Assembly: GCA_016303085.1 (NCBI GenBank)
Contig: JAEDMI010000081.1
Location: 1 to 10,680, forward strand
Reading direction: 5' to 3'
From: Acetatifactor sp.
Lineage (GTDB): Bacteria; Bacillota; Clostridia; Lachnospirales; Lachnospiraceae
DNA length: 10,680 nucleotides
The notes under the pieces are model-generated. The model had not been told where the DNA came from and made no database searches. It was given only the letters and a program-made list of their open reading frames with translations. Of this stretch, positions 1 to 6,525 are shown piece by piece. The translations under genes were made by a program, and so were the position numbers. The stretch's first letter is position 1. The number at the start of each line of letters is the position of its first letter.

Positions 1-135
1 CTGACAAGTAAGAACGATAAGGCCAGCATTATGAAGGTAATGGCATTAAAGCCGGAGGGATATATTTTAAAGAGTACGGAGCCGGAGCAGATAAAACGGG
101 AAATTGACGAATTTTTTGAAAAGCGGAAGTTTTAG
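1..135 (+). CDS. Response regulator receiver domain, C-terminal fragment
   Basis: This is the end of a gene that starts left of the window; 44 codons are visible before the TAG at 133-135. The visible peptide has the last part of a CheY-like receiver fold. The opening LTS matches the conserved Thr/Ser at the end of strand beta-4, and the GYILK segment carries the conserved lysine after beta-5. A charged helix (EPEQIKREIDEFF) then closes the domain. In this family an aspartate further upstream, not visible here, accepts phosphate from a sensor kinase. The protein stops right after the receiver domain, so it is either a stand-alone receiver or has its output domain at the N-terminus. The next gene begins 20 bp downstream on the same strand, suggesting cotranscription. 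The family call is fairly safe; the output and signal cannot be read. Confidence 0.75.
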   Translation: MTSKNDKASIMKVMALKPEGYILKSTEPEQIKREIDEFFEKRKF

Positions 136-155
136 GCAAAGCAGGAGGTTGTCGG

Positions 156-742
156 ATGTCAAAGGCAAAGGTTTATTTTACAAGGGAGATTGCACCCCGG
201 GCTATGATTCGGATGTATGAGGCAATGGGAGTTAAACTTCCGGGAAAAGTTGCGGTAAAGCTACATTCCGGTGAGGTGGGAAATCAGAATTTCCTGCGCC
301 CCGATTTTATGAAGCCTGTCATAGATTATGTGAAGGGTACTATCGTAGAGTGTAATACTGCCTATGAGGGAAAACGCAATACCACCAGGGAACATTGGGA
401 GACCATGATGCTTTTCTGGAGTCCATGGCGGATGCGGATAAATCCATTATGGATTACTTCGGAGAAAGAATTGTGTTTATCAACGTCATGAAAAATATGT
501 CCGTGGACTGTGATTGCTGTGCTGTTGCAGAGGACCCGGCAATCGGTGATATCGGAATTCTTTCTTCTGCCGACCCGGTTGCTCTGGACCAGGCTTGCCT
601 TGACCTGGTGTACGCTTCCGATGACCCCGGAAGAGATCATCTCATCGAGAGAATCGAATCCAGAAACGGGGTCCATACGGTGGAAGCGGCAGCGGAGCTT
701 GGTGTGGGCAGCAGGGAATACGATTTGATAGAGATTAATTAG
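156..742 (+). pseudogene. DUF362-family protein, broken by internal deletion and frameshift
   Basis: The gene starts with ATG at 156 behind a good ribosome site (AGGAGG, about 142-147). About 80 codons then read as the N-terminal part of a DUF362 protein (KVAVKLHSGEVGNQNFLRP, then VECNTAYEGKRNTT). Around 385-400 the family-like sequence jumps to another frame. From about 395 a second stretch (GDHDAFLESMAD, then VDCDCCAVAEDP, DPVALDQACLDLVY and a RNGVHTVEAAAELG end) reads to the TAG at 740-742. The two halves total about 195 residues. From memory, intact relatives have roughly 300, so about 100 central residues appear lost as well as the frame. Downstream of the break, the first frame gives non-family sequence ending at 491. 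Some DUF362 proteins carry Fe-S clusters, but the role of this branch is unclear. A sequencing error could explain the frameshift but not the missing middle. The stop overlaps the stop of the convergent pyrI gene. Confidence 0.8.
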
Positions 743-1179
743 TTCTTTTTTGCGGATTCTGTGTATTTTTCTTCGCAGTATTTGCAGCGATAAACTTCCT
801 TTTCCGCATCAGCCAGATAGAAAATGTGCGGCAGCTCCTGCTCGATGGAAGTAATGCAGCGGGGGTTATGGCATTTTATGACATTCTTAATCTGCTTTGG
901 CAGTACCAGTACCTTTTTCTCCACAATATCACCGTTTTTGATTACATTGACGGTGATATTGTGGTCGATGAAGGCAAGTACGTCCAAATCCAGCATATCG
1001 ATGTCACATTCTACCTTTAAGATATCCTTTTTTCCCATCTTGTCGCTGCGGGCATTCTTGATGATGGCAACGGTGCAGTCCAGCTTGTCCAGTTGAAGAT
1101 GCTCGTATATATCCAGACTTTTTCCGGCTTTGATATGGTCTAATACAAAACCTTCTTCAATTTTTCCTACATTCAGCAT
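739..1179 (-). CDS. pyrI: Aspartate carbamoyltransferase regulatory chain PyrI
   Basis: The 146-residue protein is close to the usual PyrI length of about 150. PyrI chains bind the catalytic PyrB trimers and in enteric bacteria carry the ATP/CTP (UTP) allosteric sites. The N-terminal half (GFVLDHIKAGKSLDIYEHL, then VAIIKNARSDKMGKKDILKVE) matches the nucleotide-binding domain. The C-terminal half holds the structural zinc site as CX4C (C103, C108) and CX2C (C132, C135), which contacts PyrB. All four cysteines are present, so the protein should fold and assemble. The start has a GAGG site about 8 nt upstream. The gene lies 96 bp downstream of pyrB on the same strand, the usual pyrBI order. Its TAA stop (739-741) overlaps by three bases the TAG of the convergent DUF362 pseudogene. 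I see no terminator between those two converging genes. Confidence 0.95.
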   Translation of the reverse strand: MLNVGKIEEGFVLDHIKAGKSLDIYEHLQLDKLDCTVAIIKNARSDKMGKKDILKVECDIDMLDLDVLAFIDHNITVNVIKNGDIVEKKVLVLPKQIKNVIKCHNPRCITSIEQELPHIFYLADAEKEVYRCKYCEEKYTESAKKN

Positions 1180-1195
1180 TCTGTTTTCCTCATTT

Positions 1196-1252
1196 CTGCG
1201 CTGCTTTTACACATGAGCAATTTACTGGCAGGCAGCGCGCAGACGTAAATTG
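1196..1252 (-). promoter_or_regulatory. Two mutually exclusive RNA stems between pyrB and pyrI
   Basis: The 96-bp spacer between pyrB and pyrI holds two inverted repeats that share sequence. Stem A pairs CAATTTAC (1218-1225) with GTAAATTG (1245-1252), 8 perfect pairs. Stem B pairs GCGCTGC (1198-1204) with GCAGCGC (1232-1238), 7 perfect pairs, more if a 2-nt bulge is allowed. One arm of stem B lies inside the loop of stem A and the other lies just upstream of the pyrI ribosome site. The two stems therefore either compete or form a pseudoknot. Neither is followed by a T-run, so a terminator is unlikely. A role in processing or in setting the PyrI:PyrB ratio is inferred. Confidence 0.35.
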
Positions 1253-1275
1253 TTGTGTGAACAGTAACTTTATTC

Positions 1276-2187
1276 TCATACAAATTCCAGCAGAGTCAGA
1301 ATCAATGCCATGCGTACATAAACTCCGTACTGGGCCTGCTTGAAATAGGATGCTCTGGGGTCATTGTCCACTTCTACGGAGATTTCGTTGACTCTGGGGA
1401 GAGGGTGGAGTACAAGCATGTCATCCTTTGCAAGTTCCATCTTCGCCATGTCCAGAATATAGAAATCCTTCAAACGAATATAATCTTCTTCGTTGAAGAA
1501 ACGCTCCTTTTGGACTCTTGTCATATAAAGCAAATCCAGGTCGGGCATCACGCTTTCCAGACGGATAACCTCTTCGTAGGGAATTTGTTTTTCCTTCAGC
1601 ATATCTGTAATATAGTCGGGAACACGAAGTTCTTCCGGAGAGATAAAGATAAACTTGATATTGTCATAGCGCACCAGAGCGTTAATCAGGGAGTGAACCG
1701 TACGCCCGAATTTCAAATCTCCGCACAGACCGATGGTAAAATTGTTCAGACGTCCTTTCAGACTGCGGATGGTAAGCAGGTCGGTCAGGGTTTGGGTAGG
1801 GTGCTGGTGTCCCCCGTCACCGGCGTTGATAACCGGAATACCTGACTTTTCGCTTGCAACCATAGGCGCACCTTCCTTGGGATGGCGCATGGCGCAGATG
1901 TCGGCATAGCAGGAGATGATGCGGATGGTATCGGAAACACTTTCTCCCTTTGAGGCAGAAGAGGAGGCGGCATCGGAGAAGCCGATGACCCGTCCGCCAA
2001 GCCTTGTCATGGCGGATTCAAAGCTTAAACGTGTTCTTGTGCTGGGTTCATAAAAGCAGGTGGCGAGTATTTTGCCATCGCAGGTATGAGCGTATTTTTG
2101 CGGATTGTGCTCAATGTCATTGGCCAGGTCAAAGAGTCTGTCCAACTCTTCCGTTGTAAAGTCCAGTGGGCTCATTAAATGTCTCAT
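1276..2187 (-). CDS. pyrB: Aspartate carbamoyltransferase catalytic chain PyrB
   Basis: PyrB condenses carbamoyl phosphate with L-aspartate to N-carbamoyl-L-aspartate, the committed step of pyrimidine synthesis, in the cytoplasm. The 303 residues are a normal length. The carbamoyl-phosphate loop is seen as STRTR (49-53) in EPSTRTRLSFESA. The mobile SASKGES loop (77-83) follows, then HPTQ (129-132) within the H-HPTQTLTDLLT segment. The aspartate-binding HPLPRVNEI (261-269) is intact, and the family-typical DPRASYFKQAQYGVYVRMALI end is present. All key residues appear intact. The chosen ATG has an AGGAGG site 7 nt upstream; a second in-frame ATG at codon 5 is less well placed. PyrI, the regulatory chain, is encoded immediately downstream. 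A strong hairpin with a T-run ends only about 26 nt before this start, so expression depends on read-through or on controlled termination. Confidence 0.97.
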   Translation of the reverse strand: MRHLMSPLDFTTEELDRLFDLANDIEHNPQKYAHTCDGKILATCFYEPSTRTRLSFESAMTRLGGRVIGFSDAASSSASKGESVSDTIRIISCYADICAMRHPKEGAPMVASEKSGIPVINAGDGGHQHPTQTLTDLLTIRSLKGRLNNFTIGLCGDLKFGRTVHSLINALVRYDNIKFIFISPEELRVPDYITDMLKEKQIPYEEVIRLESVMPDLDLLYMTRVQKERFFNEEDYIRLKDFYILDMAKMELAKDDMLVLHPLPRVNEISVEVDNDPRASYFKQAQYGVYVRMALILTLLEFV

Positions 2188-2213
2188 TGTTTTCCTCCTG
2201 AAAAATATGTCCT

Positions 2214-2247
2214 AAAAATAAGTCGAAGAGAAAACTCTTCGACTTAT
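2214..2247 (-). terminator. Intrinsic terminator or attenuator just upstream of pyrB
   Basis: A perfect 13-bp inverted repeat (2218-2230 with 2235-2247) encloses a 4-nt loop. On the minus strand it is followed directly by a run of T (2218-2214), the form of a Rho-independent terminator. It begins 5 nt after the nitroreductase stop and ends about 26 nt before the pyrB start. The simple reading is a terminator for the nitroreductase gene. Because there is almost no room for a promoter between it and pyrB, it may instead be a conditional terminator in the pyrB leader. No T-run follows on the plus strand. Confidence 0.85.
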
Positions 2248-2252
2248 GATAA

Positions 2253-2792
2253 TCATGACTGAAATGTTAATAAATCCTCCACTGCTTTGCGCTTGGGAGC
2301 AACGGGAGATTCTGCGGGATATCCGATGGGAATCAAAGCCATAAGCTCTCTGTCTTCGGGAAGGCCGAGAACCTTAGCGGCATCCGCCTCATCAAACAAT
2401 CCCATAATAACGGTGCCCAGCCCCTGCTCGTAAGCTGCCAGGCAGAATGCCTCACTGGCAACACCGGCATCATACATCTGCCAGCCTGTTTCCTTGGGAG
2501 TGGAGAAAGAACCGTCTCTTTCATAACCGCTTCTTCCGGTAATTGCGGTAACAGCGATTACCATGGGAGCCTGTTCCATGATGGCACCATTTCCGGGATA
2601 AATGGATGTACATTTGGCAAGTGCAGCCTTCTTTTCCCCTTCAACCGCAATGTAGCGGGTAATCTGGGTATTCTTCCAACTGGGAGCAAAGGAAGCTGCA
2701 GCAACTATCTTTTCAATCAGATCATGAGATACCGGCTGGTCTGTAAACTTGCGGATACTTCTGCGGCCGGTGATGCACTCGTTAGCTGTCAT
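2253..2792 (-). CDS. Nitroreductase-family FMN-dependent oxidoreductase
   Basis: The 179-residue protein is the size of small nitroreductase-fold enzymes, homodimers that bind FMN and use NAD(P)H to reduce varied substrates. The N-terminal CITGRRSIRKFTDQPV (about 6-21) is the hallmark FMN-phosphate binding segment with R10, R11, S12 and R14. APSWKNTQ (36-43) is the usual second flavin contact. DAGVASEAFCLAAYEQGLGTVIMG (108-131) is the conserved helix and strand before the glycine-rich turn, and IPIGYPAE (154-161) ends the fold. I chose the ATG at 2792 because GGAGG lies 8 nt upstream and the family homology begins there; a longer frame to 2912 would run through the promoter. A TTGAAA-N17-TATCAT promoter lies just upstream. 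The substrate cannot be predicted. Confidence 0.88.
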   Translation of the reverse strand: MTANECITGRRSIRKFTDQPVSHDLIEKIVAAASFAPSWKNTQITRYIAVEGEKKAALAKCTSIYPGNGAIMEQAPMVIAVTAITGRSGYERDGSFSTPKETGWQMYDAGVASEAFCLAAYEQGLGTVIMGLFDEADAAKVLGLPEDRELMALIPIGYPAESPVAPKRKAVEDLLTFQS

Positions 2793-2820
2793 AGTATTAA
2801 CCTCCATAAGCATTTTTATT

Positions 2821-2849
2821 ATGATAACACTTAAGGACAAGAGTTTCAA
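2821..2849 (-). promoter_or_regulatory. Sigma-70-type promoter for the nitroreductase gene
   Basis: Read on the minus strand, TTGAAA (2849-2844) and TATCAT (2826-2821) are separated by exactly 17 bp, a near-consensus vegetative promoter. Transcription would start near 2814, about 20 nt before the chosen ATG at 2792 and with the GGAGG ribosome site between them. It lies in the region divergent to the PH-domain gene. Confidence 0.7.
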
Positions 2850-2890
2850 TGGGTCTTGGGGGAAGTTTTGCAGAAAAAAACAAAAAAGTT

Positions 2891-2919
2891 TTGCATATGT
2901 GCCCGGATTCAACTATAAT
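2891..2919 (+). promoter_or_regulatory. Sigma-70-type promoter for the PH-domain / MATE operon
   Basis: TTGCAT (2891-2896) and a perfect TATAAT (2914-2919) are 17 bp apart. Transcription would begin near 2926, leaving a leader of about 30 nt with the AAGGAG ribosome site before the ATG at 2958. The T/A-rich stretch just upstream (2872-2890) may act as an UP element. This promoter is back-to-back with that of the nitroreductase gene, about 40 bp away. Confidence 0.75.
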
Positions 2920-2957
2920 AAAGCCAAAGATACATTACTTCAAAAAGGAGAAAAGAC

Positions 2958-3332
2958 ATGGAATTTGTTGAAAGAAAACGGTGGTTATTTTTAGGCTTAC
3001 CCTTCACCTTTACCAAGTATACAATCAAAGAGGACATAATTACTGTTGATACGGGACTTTTCAAGACGGTGGAAAACGACTGTTATATGTATAAGGTGCA
3101 GGATGTTCAGCACAGTGCAACGCTGATTGAAAAAATGTTCCGTCTGGGTACGGTAGTTTGTTTTACGGGAGACACAACTCATCCTCAGCTGATTCTGGAG
3201 CATATCAAAAACTCAAGGACAATTAAGGATTTTATACTGGAGCAATCCGAGCAGGCAAGGCTGAGGAGACGTACGGTGAACATGCTGGATATCGGTTCCG
3301 GTGATATGCAGGATTTGGATGACCCGGAATAA
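2958..3332 (+). CDS. Small bacterial PH-domain-like protein (YdbS/bPH2 type)
   Basis: The protein has 124 residues and begins at an ATG preceded by AAAAAGGAGA. The central part resembles the bacterial pleckstrin-homology fold of DUF304 proteins. YTIKEDIITVDTGLFKTVENDCYMYKVQDVQH (about 21-52) shows the beta-hairpin pattern of strand, turn, strand and the Y-x-V-Q-D-V-Q core. A later strand reads GTVVCFTGDTTHPQLILEHIKN (64-85), followed by a helix. The usual hydrophobic membrane pair of YdbS/YdbT proteins is missing, so it looks soluble or peripheral. The C-terminus is acidic (SGDMQDLDDPE). It heads a likely operon with the MATE pump 18 bp downstream. The fold is a family-level reading from sequence pattern; its binding partner is unknown. 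Confidence 0.7.
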   Translation: MEFVERKRWLFLGLPFTFTKYTIKEDIITVDTGLFKTVENDCYMYKVQDVQHSATLIEKMFRLGTVVCFTGDTTHPQLILEHIKNSRTIKDFILEQSEQARLRRRTVNMLDIGSGDMQDLDDPE

Positions 3333-3350
3333 AGGAAAGAATGAGGCAGT

Positions 3351-4733
3351 ATGGAACTTGACATGACAAAGGGATTGCCGGCAAAACTGATTGCACGGTT
3401 TATTATCCCGATTATAATAGGCAATATTTTTCAACAGCTCTACAATATGGTAGATACCATTATTGTAGGGCGTTTTGTAGGTGTGGATGCACTTGCGGCA
3501 GTGGGAGCAACAGGTTCCGTGGTGTTTTTGATTTTGGGATTTACCCAGGGGCTTACCACCGGTTTTACCGTAATGACAGCCCAGCGTTTTGGTGCCGGTG
3601 ACAGGGAAGGAATGAAAAAGAGTATCGGAAGTGCTGTTATTTTGTCGGTTTTTGTGACAGTTTTTATGACAGCGGTCAGTATGGCAGGAATGGATTCTCT
3701 GCTTCAACTGATGAATACTCCGGCGGATATTTTTGAAATGTCAAAGCAGTATATCCTGATTATTTGTGCGGGAATCTGTTTTAATGTACTTTATAATCTG
3801 CAGGCAAGTATCCTTCGGGCTATCGGAAACAGTGTGGTTCCCCTTGTGTTGCTGTTGATTTCGTCGGTAACCAACATTGTGCTGGATTATGTATTGATTG
3901 TCTACGGGAAAATGGGAGTGAGCGGTGCTGCGGCAGCTACGGTAATTTCCCAGGGACTGGCGGGGATGCTCTGCCTGATTTATATTATCAAATCGGCACC
4001 TGCCCTGCATATAAACAGAAGTCATTTAAAATTGGAAGGACAGTGTGTCAAAAATCAGCTCGGAGTGGGTATCCCCATGGCCCTGCAGTTTTCCATTACG
4101 GCAATCGGAACTATTCTGGTTCAGTCCGCCTTGAATCTGTTGGGTTCTCTTGCTGTGGCCGCCTATTCGGTTGCATGCAAGGTGGAACAGCTGGTAACTC
4201 AGCCCTTTGGGGCGATGGGCGTCACAATGGCTACCTACAGTGCACAAAACAGGGGAGTCAATGATTTGGGGCGTATCCGCAAGGGAGTAAAAACTGCGAA
4301 CAACATGTCGGCTGTTTATGCGGTAATCATATATGGAGTCATTTACGCAGTACTTCCCTATATTGTGCCGCTATTTACAAGCGAGAATGTTGCGGAAATC
4401 ATTGAATACGCAAAGATTTACATCGGAATCTGCGGTATATTCTTTATCCCGCTGGGAATGATATTTATTTTTAGAAACACCCTGCAGGGTTGTGGCTTTG
4501 GCTTTGTTCCCATGATGGGCGGAGTGGTCGAACTGGCAAGCAGAGGTATTTTGGCTTTTGTGGCGGCAAAGATGATGAGTTTTACCGGTGTCTGCGTAGC
4601 AAATATCAGTGCATGGTTCACTGCGGGTGTGTTTCTGCTGATTGCTTACCGCGTCCTGATGAAGAGGATGTTAGAAGCCGCTCAAATAAAAGTCCCGCTC
4701 CAAACCAATACGGAGCATAATCAAGCCGTATGA
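3351..4733 (+). CDS. MATE-family multidrug/toxin efflux transporter
   Basis: The 460-residue protein is strongly hydrophobic and fits the 12-helix MATE fold, an inner-membrane antiporter that exports cationic or other small compounds using a Na+ or H+ gradient. The N-terminal PIIIGNIFQQLYNMVDTIIVGRFVG (19-43) is the classic MATE signature. The pseudo-repeat is seen as PMALQFSITAIGTILVQSALN in the second half, and RNTLQGCGFGFVPMMGGVVEL is the typical late-helix segment. It is closest in style to the MepA/DinF-like Clostridial group. The ATG has a GAGG site 6 nt upstream. The gene follows the PH-domain gene by 18 bp and probably shares its promoter. The last 21 or so residues, a polar tail, overlap the conserved end of the convergent CmpB-type gene. 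The substrate cannot be inferred. Confidence 0.93.
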   Translation: MELDMTKGLPAKLIARFIIPIIIGNIFQQLYNMVDTIIVGRFVGVDALAAVGATGSVVFLILGFTQGLTTGFTVMTAQRFGAGDREGMKKSIGSAVILSVFVTVFMTAVSMAGMDSLLQLMNTPADIFEMSKQYILIICAGICFNVLYNLQASILRAIGNSVVPLVLLLISSVTNIVLDYVLIVYGKMGVSGAAAATVISQGLAGMLCLIYIIKSAPALHINRSHLKLEGQCVKNQLGVGIPMALQFSITAIGTILVQSALNLLGSLAVAAYSVACKVEQLVTQPFGAMGVTMATYSAQNRGVNDLGRIRKGVKTANNMSAVYAVIIYGVIYAVLPYIVPLFTSENVAEIIEYAKIYIGICGIFFIPLGMIFIFRNTLQGCGFGFVPMMGGVVELASRGILAFVAAKMMSFTGVCVANISAWFTAGVFLLIAYRVLMKRMLEAAQIKVPLQTNTEHNQAV

Positions 4734-5064
4734 CCCGGTTCACGTTCCATTTGCTTTTGCTGTAATCCCAGGGACACAGTTTGTGTCTGGATAACAGTCT
4801 GCCGGTGAGGTATTCCGTGGAGAAAATCATGCTCATGTAGGTTAATCCCCGAATCCAGGACGGCTTTTTTCGGAGTAGTTTGCTTAAAGGGGAAATCACA
4901 GCGGCGCAGCCGTAGATGGGGAACATCCAGATGGAGGTTACGCCCTTTAGGGTCATGTCCCGGCGACGGAGGGAATGCATGGAGGTAAAAATGATTTCTA
5001 TGCACCAGCCAATGAGGCCACATTTCATAAAATTTTTGGCAAAAGTAACAAGTGTTTTTTTCAT
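4618..5064 (-). CDS. Small CmpB-type membrane protein (putative ABC transporter type IV family)
   Basis: The 148-residue protein matches the style of the family called putative ABC-transporter type IV (CmpB). The family features are GLIGWCIEIIFTSMHSL (16-32), TSIWMFPIYGCAA (43-55), the EYLTGRLL helix (84-91) and CPWDYS (97-102). The RLDYAPYWFGAGLLFERLL segment (113-131) ends the conserved part. About four membrane helices are expected. I chose the ATG at 5064 because GGAG lies about 8 nt upstream and the longer frame adds nothing family-like. The last 17 residues are polar and low-complexity and lie antisense to MATE helix 12. The conserved core itself extends to about 4675, inside the MATE frame, so the two genes overlap tail to tail by 116 bp. 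No ATPase partner is nearby and the function is unknown. Confidence 0.8.
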   Translation of the reverse strand: MKKTLVTFAKNFMKCGLIGWCIEIIFTSMHSLRRRDMTLKGVTSIWMFPIYGCAAVISPLSKLLRKKPSWIRGLTYMSMIFSTEYLTGRLLSRHKLCPWDYSKSKWNVNRVIRLDYAPYWFGAGLLFERLLTSSSSGRGKQSAETHPQ

Positions 5065-5123
5065 GGTATGCTCCTTGTTTTTAGTGACAGCTTTATCAAA
5101 TAGTACCAAAGGGGTATGGCATG

Positions 5124-5137
5124 TTTCTCCGGAGAAA
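5124..5137. promoter_or_regulatory. Perfect 14-bp palindrome in the cmpB-like / folC divergent spacer
   Basis: TTTCTCCGGAGAAA reads identically on both strands. It sits in the 164-bp spacer between two divergently transcribed genes (5065-5228), where a dimeric regulator could bind. A second short inverted repeat (GACAA at 5166-5170 with TTGTC at 5173-5177) lies closer to folC. I found no strong promoter hexamers in either direction in this spacer, only a weak TTGAGG-N16-TATGGA (5140-5167) toward folC. Confidence 0.3.
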
Positions 5138-5199
5138 ATTTGAGGTGTCGGATAAGTGTAGTATGGACAAAATTGTCAGTAATTAGTCAGGTTGATTTT

Positions 5200-5232
5200 A
5201 TGGCAGAAAAAGAGGCGGTAAATGCGAAATGA
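5200..5232 (+). CDS. Possible 10-codon leader peptide coupled to folC
   Basis: An ATG at 5200, 8 nt after a modest CAGG, opens the frame MAEKEAVNAK. Its TGA (5230-5232) overlaps the folC ATG in the ATGA form typical of translational coupling. FolC itself has only a poor ribosome site (GAGG about 13 nt upstream, lying inside this small frame), so coupling would explain how folC is started. A frame this short can occur by chance, so this is a candidate only. Confidence 0.3.
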   Translation: MAEKEAVNAK

Positions 5233-6512
5233 AGGAACAGGAAGTGTTGGATTATATAGAAAGCCTAAACGGTCTTGGGATTGTACCCGGGCTTGACAGC
5301 ATAAAAGAGCTTTGCGGGCGACTGGGGAATCCTCAGGATGACCTGAAATTTGTCCATGTGGCGGGAACAAACGGAAAGGGATCTGTGTCCGCCTATATCG
5401 CTACAGCGTTAAAGTGCGGCGGTTATCGGGTGGGAAGATATATTTCTCCCACAATTTTTCAGTACCGGGAGCGGATTCAGGTGGGTGACCGGTGTATTAC
5501 AAAGGAAGCTCTCGGAAGACTGATGGGGCAGGTGAAACAGGTTTGCGACGAAATGGTGGCGGAGGGGCTGCATCAGCCTACGGCTTTTGAGATAGAGACA
5601 GCATTGGGATTTTTATATTTTAAAGAAAAAAGATGTGATATTGTGGTGCTGGAGACGGGAATGGGAGGGCTTTTGGATGCCACCAACGTTGTTCGGAATA
5701 CGATTTTGGCTGTTCTTACCTCCGTCAGCATGGATCACATGAAGTTTCTGGGGAAAACACTGGGGGAGATTGCCGCTCAGAAGGCGGGTATTCTGAAAGC
5801 CGGCTGCAGGGCAGTAAGCATCAGGCAGGAACAGGACGCAATGGCAGTCATAGAGAAGAGGGCTGCGGAACTGGAATGTGAGCTGGTGGTTGCAGATCCC
5901 TCCGTGATAACCGGAATAAAATACGGACTGGAAAAACAACGTTTAACATACGGCGGCTTTGCCGGACTTGAAATTTCGCTGGCGGGAAAATATCAGGTAG
6001 AGAACGCATGTCTGGCGGTGGAAGCACTGAAAGTGCTGGGAGAGTGTGGCTTTCCCGTGGCAGAGAAAAAACTGCGTCAGGGATTTCTGGAAACAGTATG
6101 GCCCGGAAGATTTACCCCGATTGGAAAAAAGCCTTATTTTATCGTGGATGGCGCCCACAACGAGGATGCGGCCAAAAGACTTGCGGAATCTGTGGAATTT
6201 TATTTTACAAATAAGAGAATTATCTATATAATGGGAGTATTAAAAGATAAGGAATATGAAAAGATTATCGCACTGACTCACTCTTTGGCAGACCAGATTA
6301 TTACCGTAACCACACCGAACAATCCCAGGGCTATGTCCGCTTATGAATTGGCCCAAGCGGTGGCAAGGGTACACAGGAATGTGACGGCGGTGGACAGTCT
6401 GGAGGAGGCTGTGGAAATGAGCCGCCTGCTGGCCGGAAAAGATGACGTCATTATTGCGTTCGGCTCCCTTTCTTTTCTGGGGAGATTAATGGAAATCGTG
6501 GAATACCGATAG
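5229..6512 (+). CDS. folC: Folylpolyglutamate synthase / dihydrofolate synthase FolC
   Basis: FolC joins L-glutamate to dihydropteroate and then extends the glutamate tail of folates, using ATP, in the cytoplasm. The 427 residues are the normal length. The ATP loop is GTNGKGS (46-52). The Mur-ligase-like segment ETGMGGLLDATN (142-153) follows, then SMDHMKFLGKTLGEIAAQKAGILK (167-190), which supplies the family metal and carbamyl-lysine region. The C-terminal domain has WPGRF (291-295) and DGAHN (307-311). All expected motifs are intact. An in-frame stop at 5193 with no other ATG after it fixes the start at 5229. It is the first gene of the folate cluster; folE follows after 13 bp. With folP nearby, the protein probably serves both the dihydrofolate and folylpolyglutamate steps, though sequence alone does not prove this. 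Confidence 0.95.
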   Translation: MKEQEVLDYIESLNGLGIVPGLDSIKELCGRLGNPQDDLKFVHVAGTNGKGSVSAYIATALKCGGYRVGRYISPTIFQYRERIQVGDRCITKEALGRLMGQVKQVCDEMVAEGLHQPTAFEIETALGFLYFKEKRCDIVVLETGMGGLLDATNVVRNTILAVLTSVSMDHMKFLGKTLGEIAAQKAGILKAGCRAVSIRQEQDAMAVIEKRAAELECELVVADPSVITGIKYGLEKQRLTYGGFAGLEISLAGKYQVENACLAVEALKVLGECGFPVAEKKLRQGFLETVWPGRFTPIGKKPYFIVDGAHNEDAAKRLAESVEFYFTNKRIIYIMGVLKDKEYEKIIALTHSLADQIITVTTPNNPRAMSAYELAQAVARVHRNVTAVDSLEEAVEMSRLLAGKDDVIIAFGSLSFLGRLMEIVEYR

Positions 6513-6525
6513 AATCGAGGAAAAT

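Noticed and set aside
1405..1845. Plus-strand 146-codon frame antisense to pyrB
   Set aside because: It lies wholly within the well-supported pyrB gene, has no ribosome site or recognisable motif, and is a shadow frame.
2793..2912. Longer nitroreductase frame starting at 2912
   Set aside because: The extra 40 codons cover the predicted promoter, contain no family-like sequence and lack a ribosome site; the ATG at 2792 has GGAGG and starts the homology.
3213..3707. Minus-strand 164-codon frame antisense to the PH-domain and MATE genes
   Set aside because: The translated peptide is rich in His, Cys and Asn with no motif, as expected for the antisense of a membrane protein gene.
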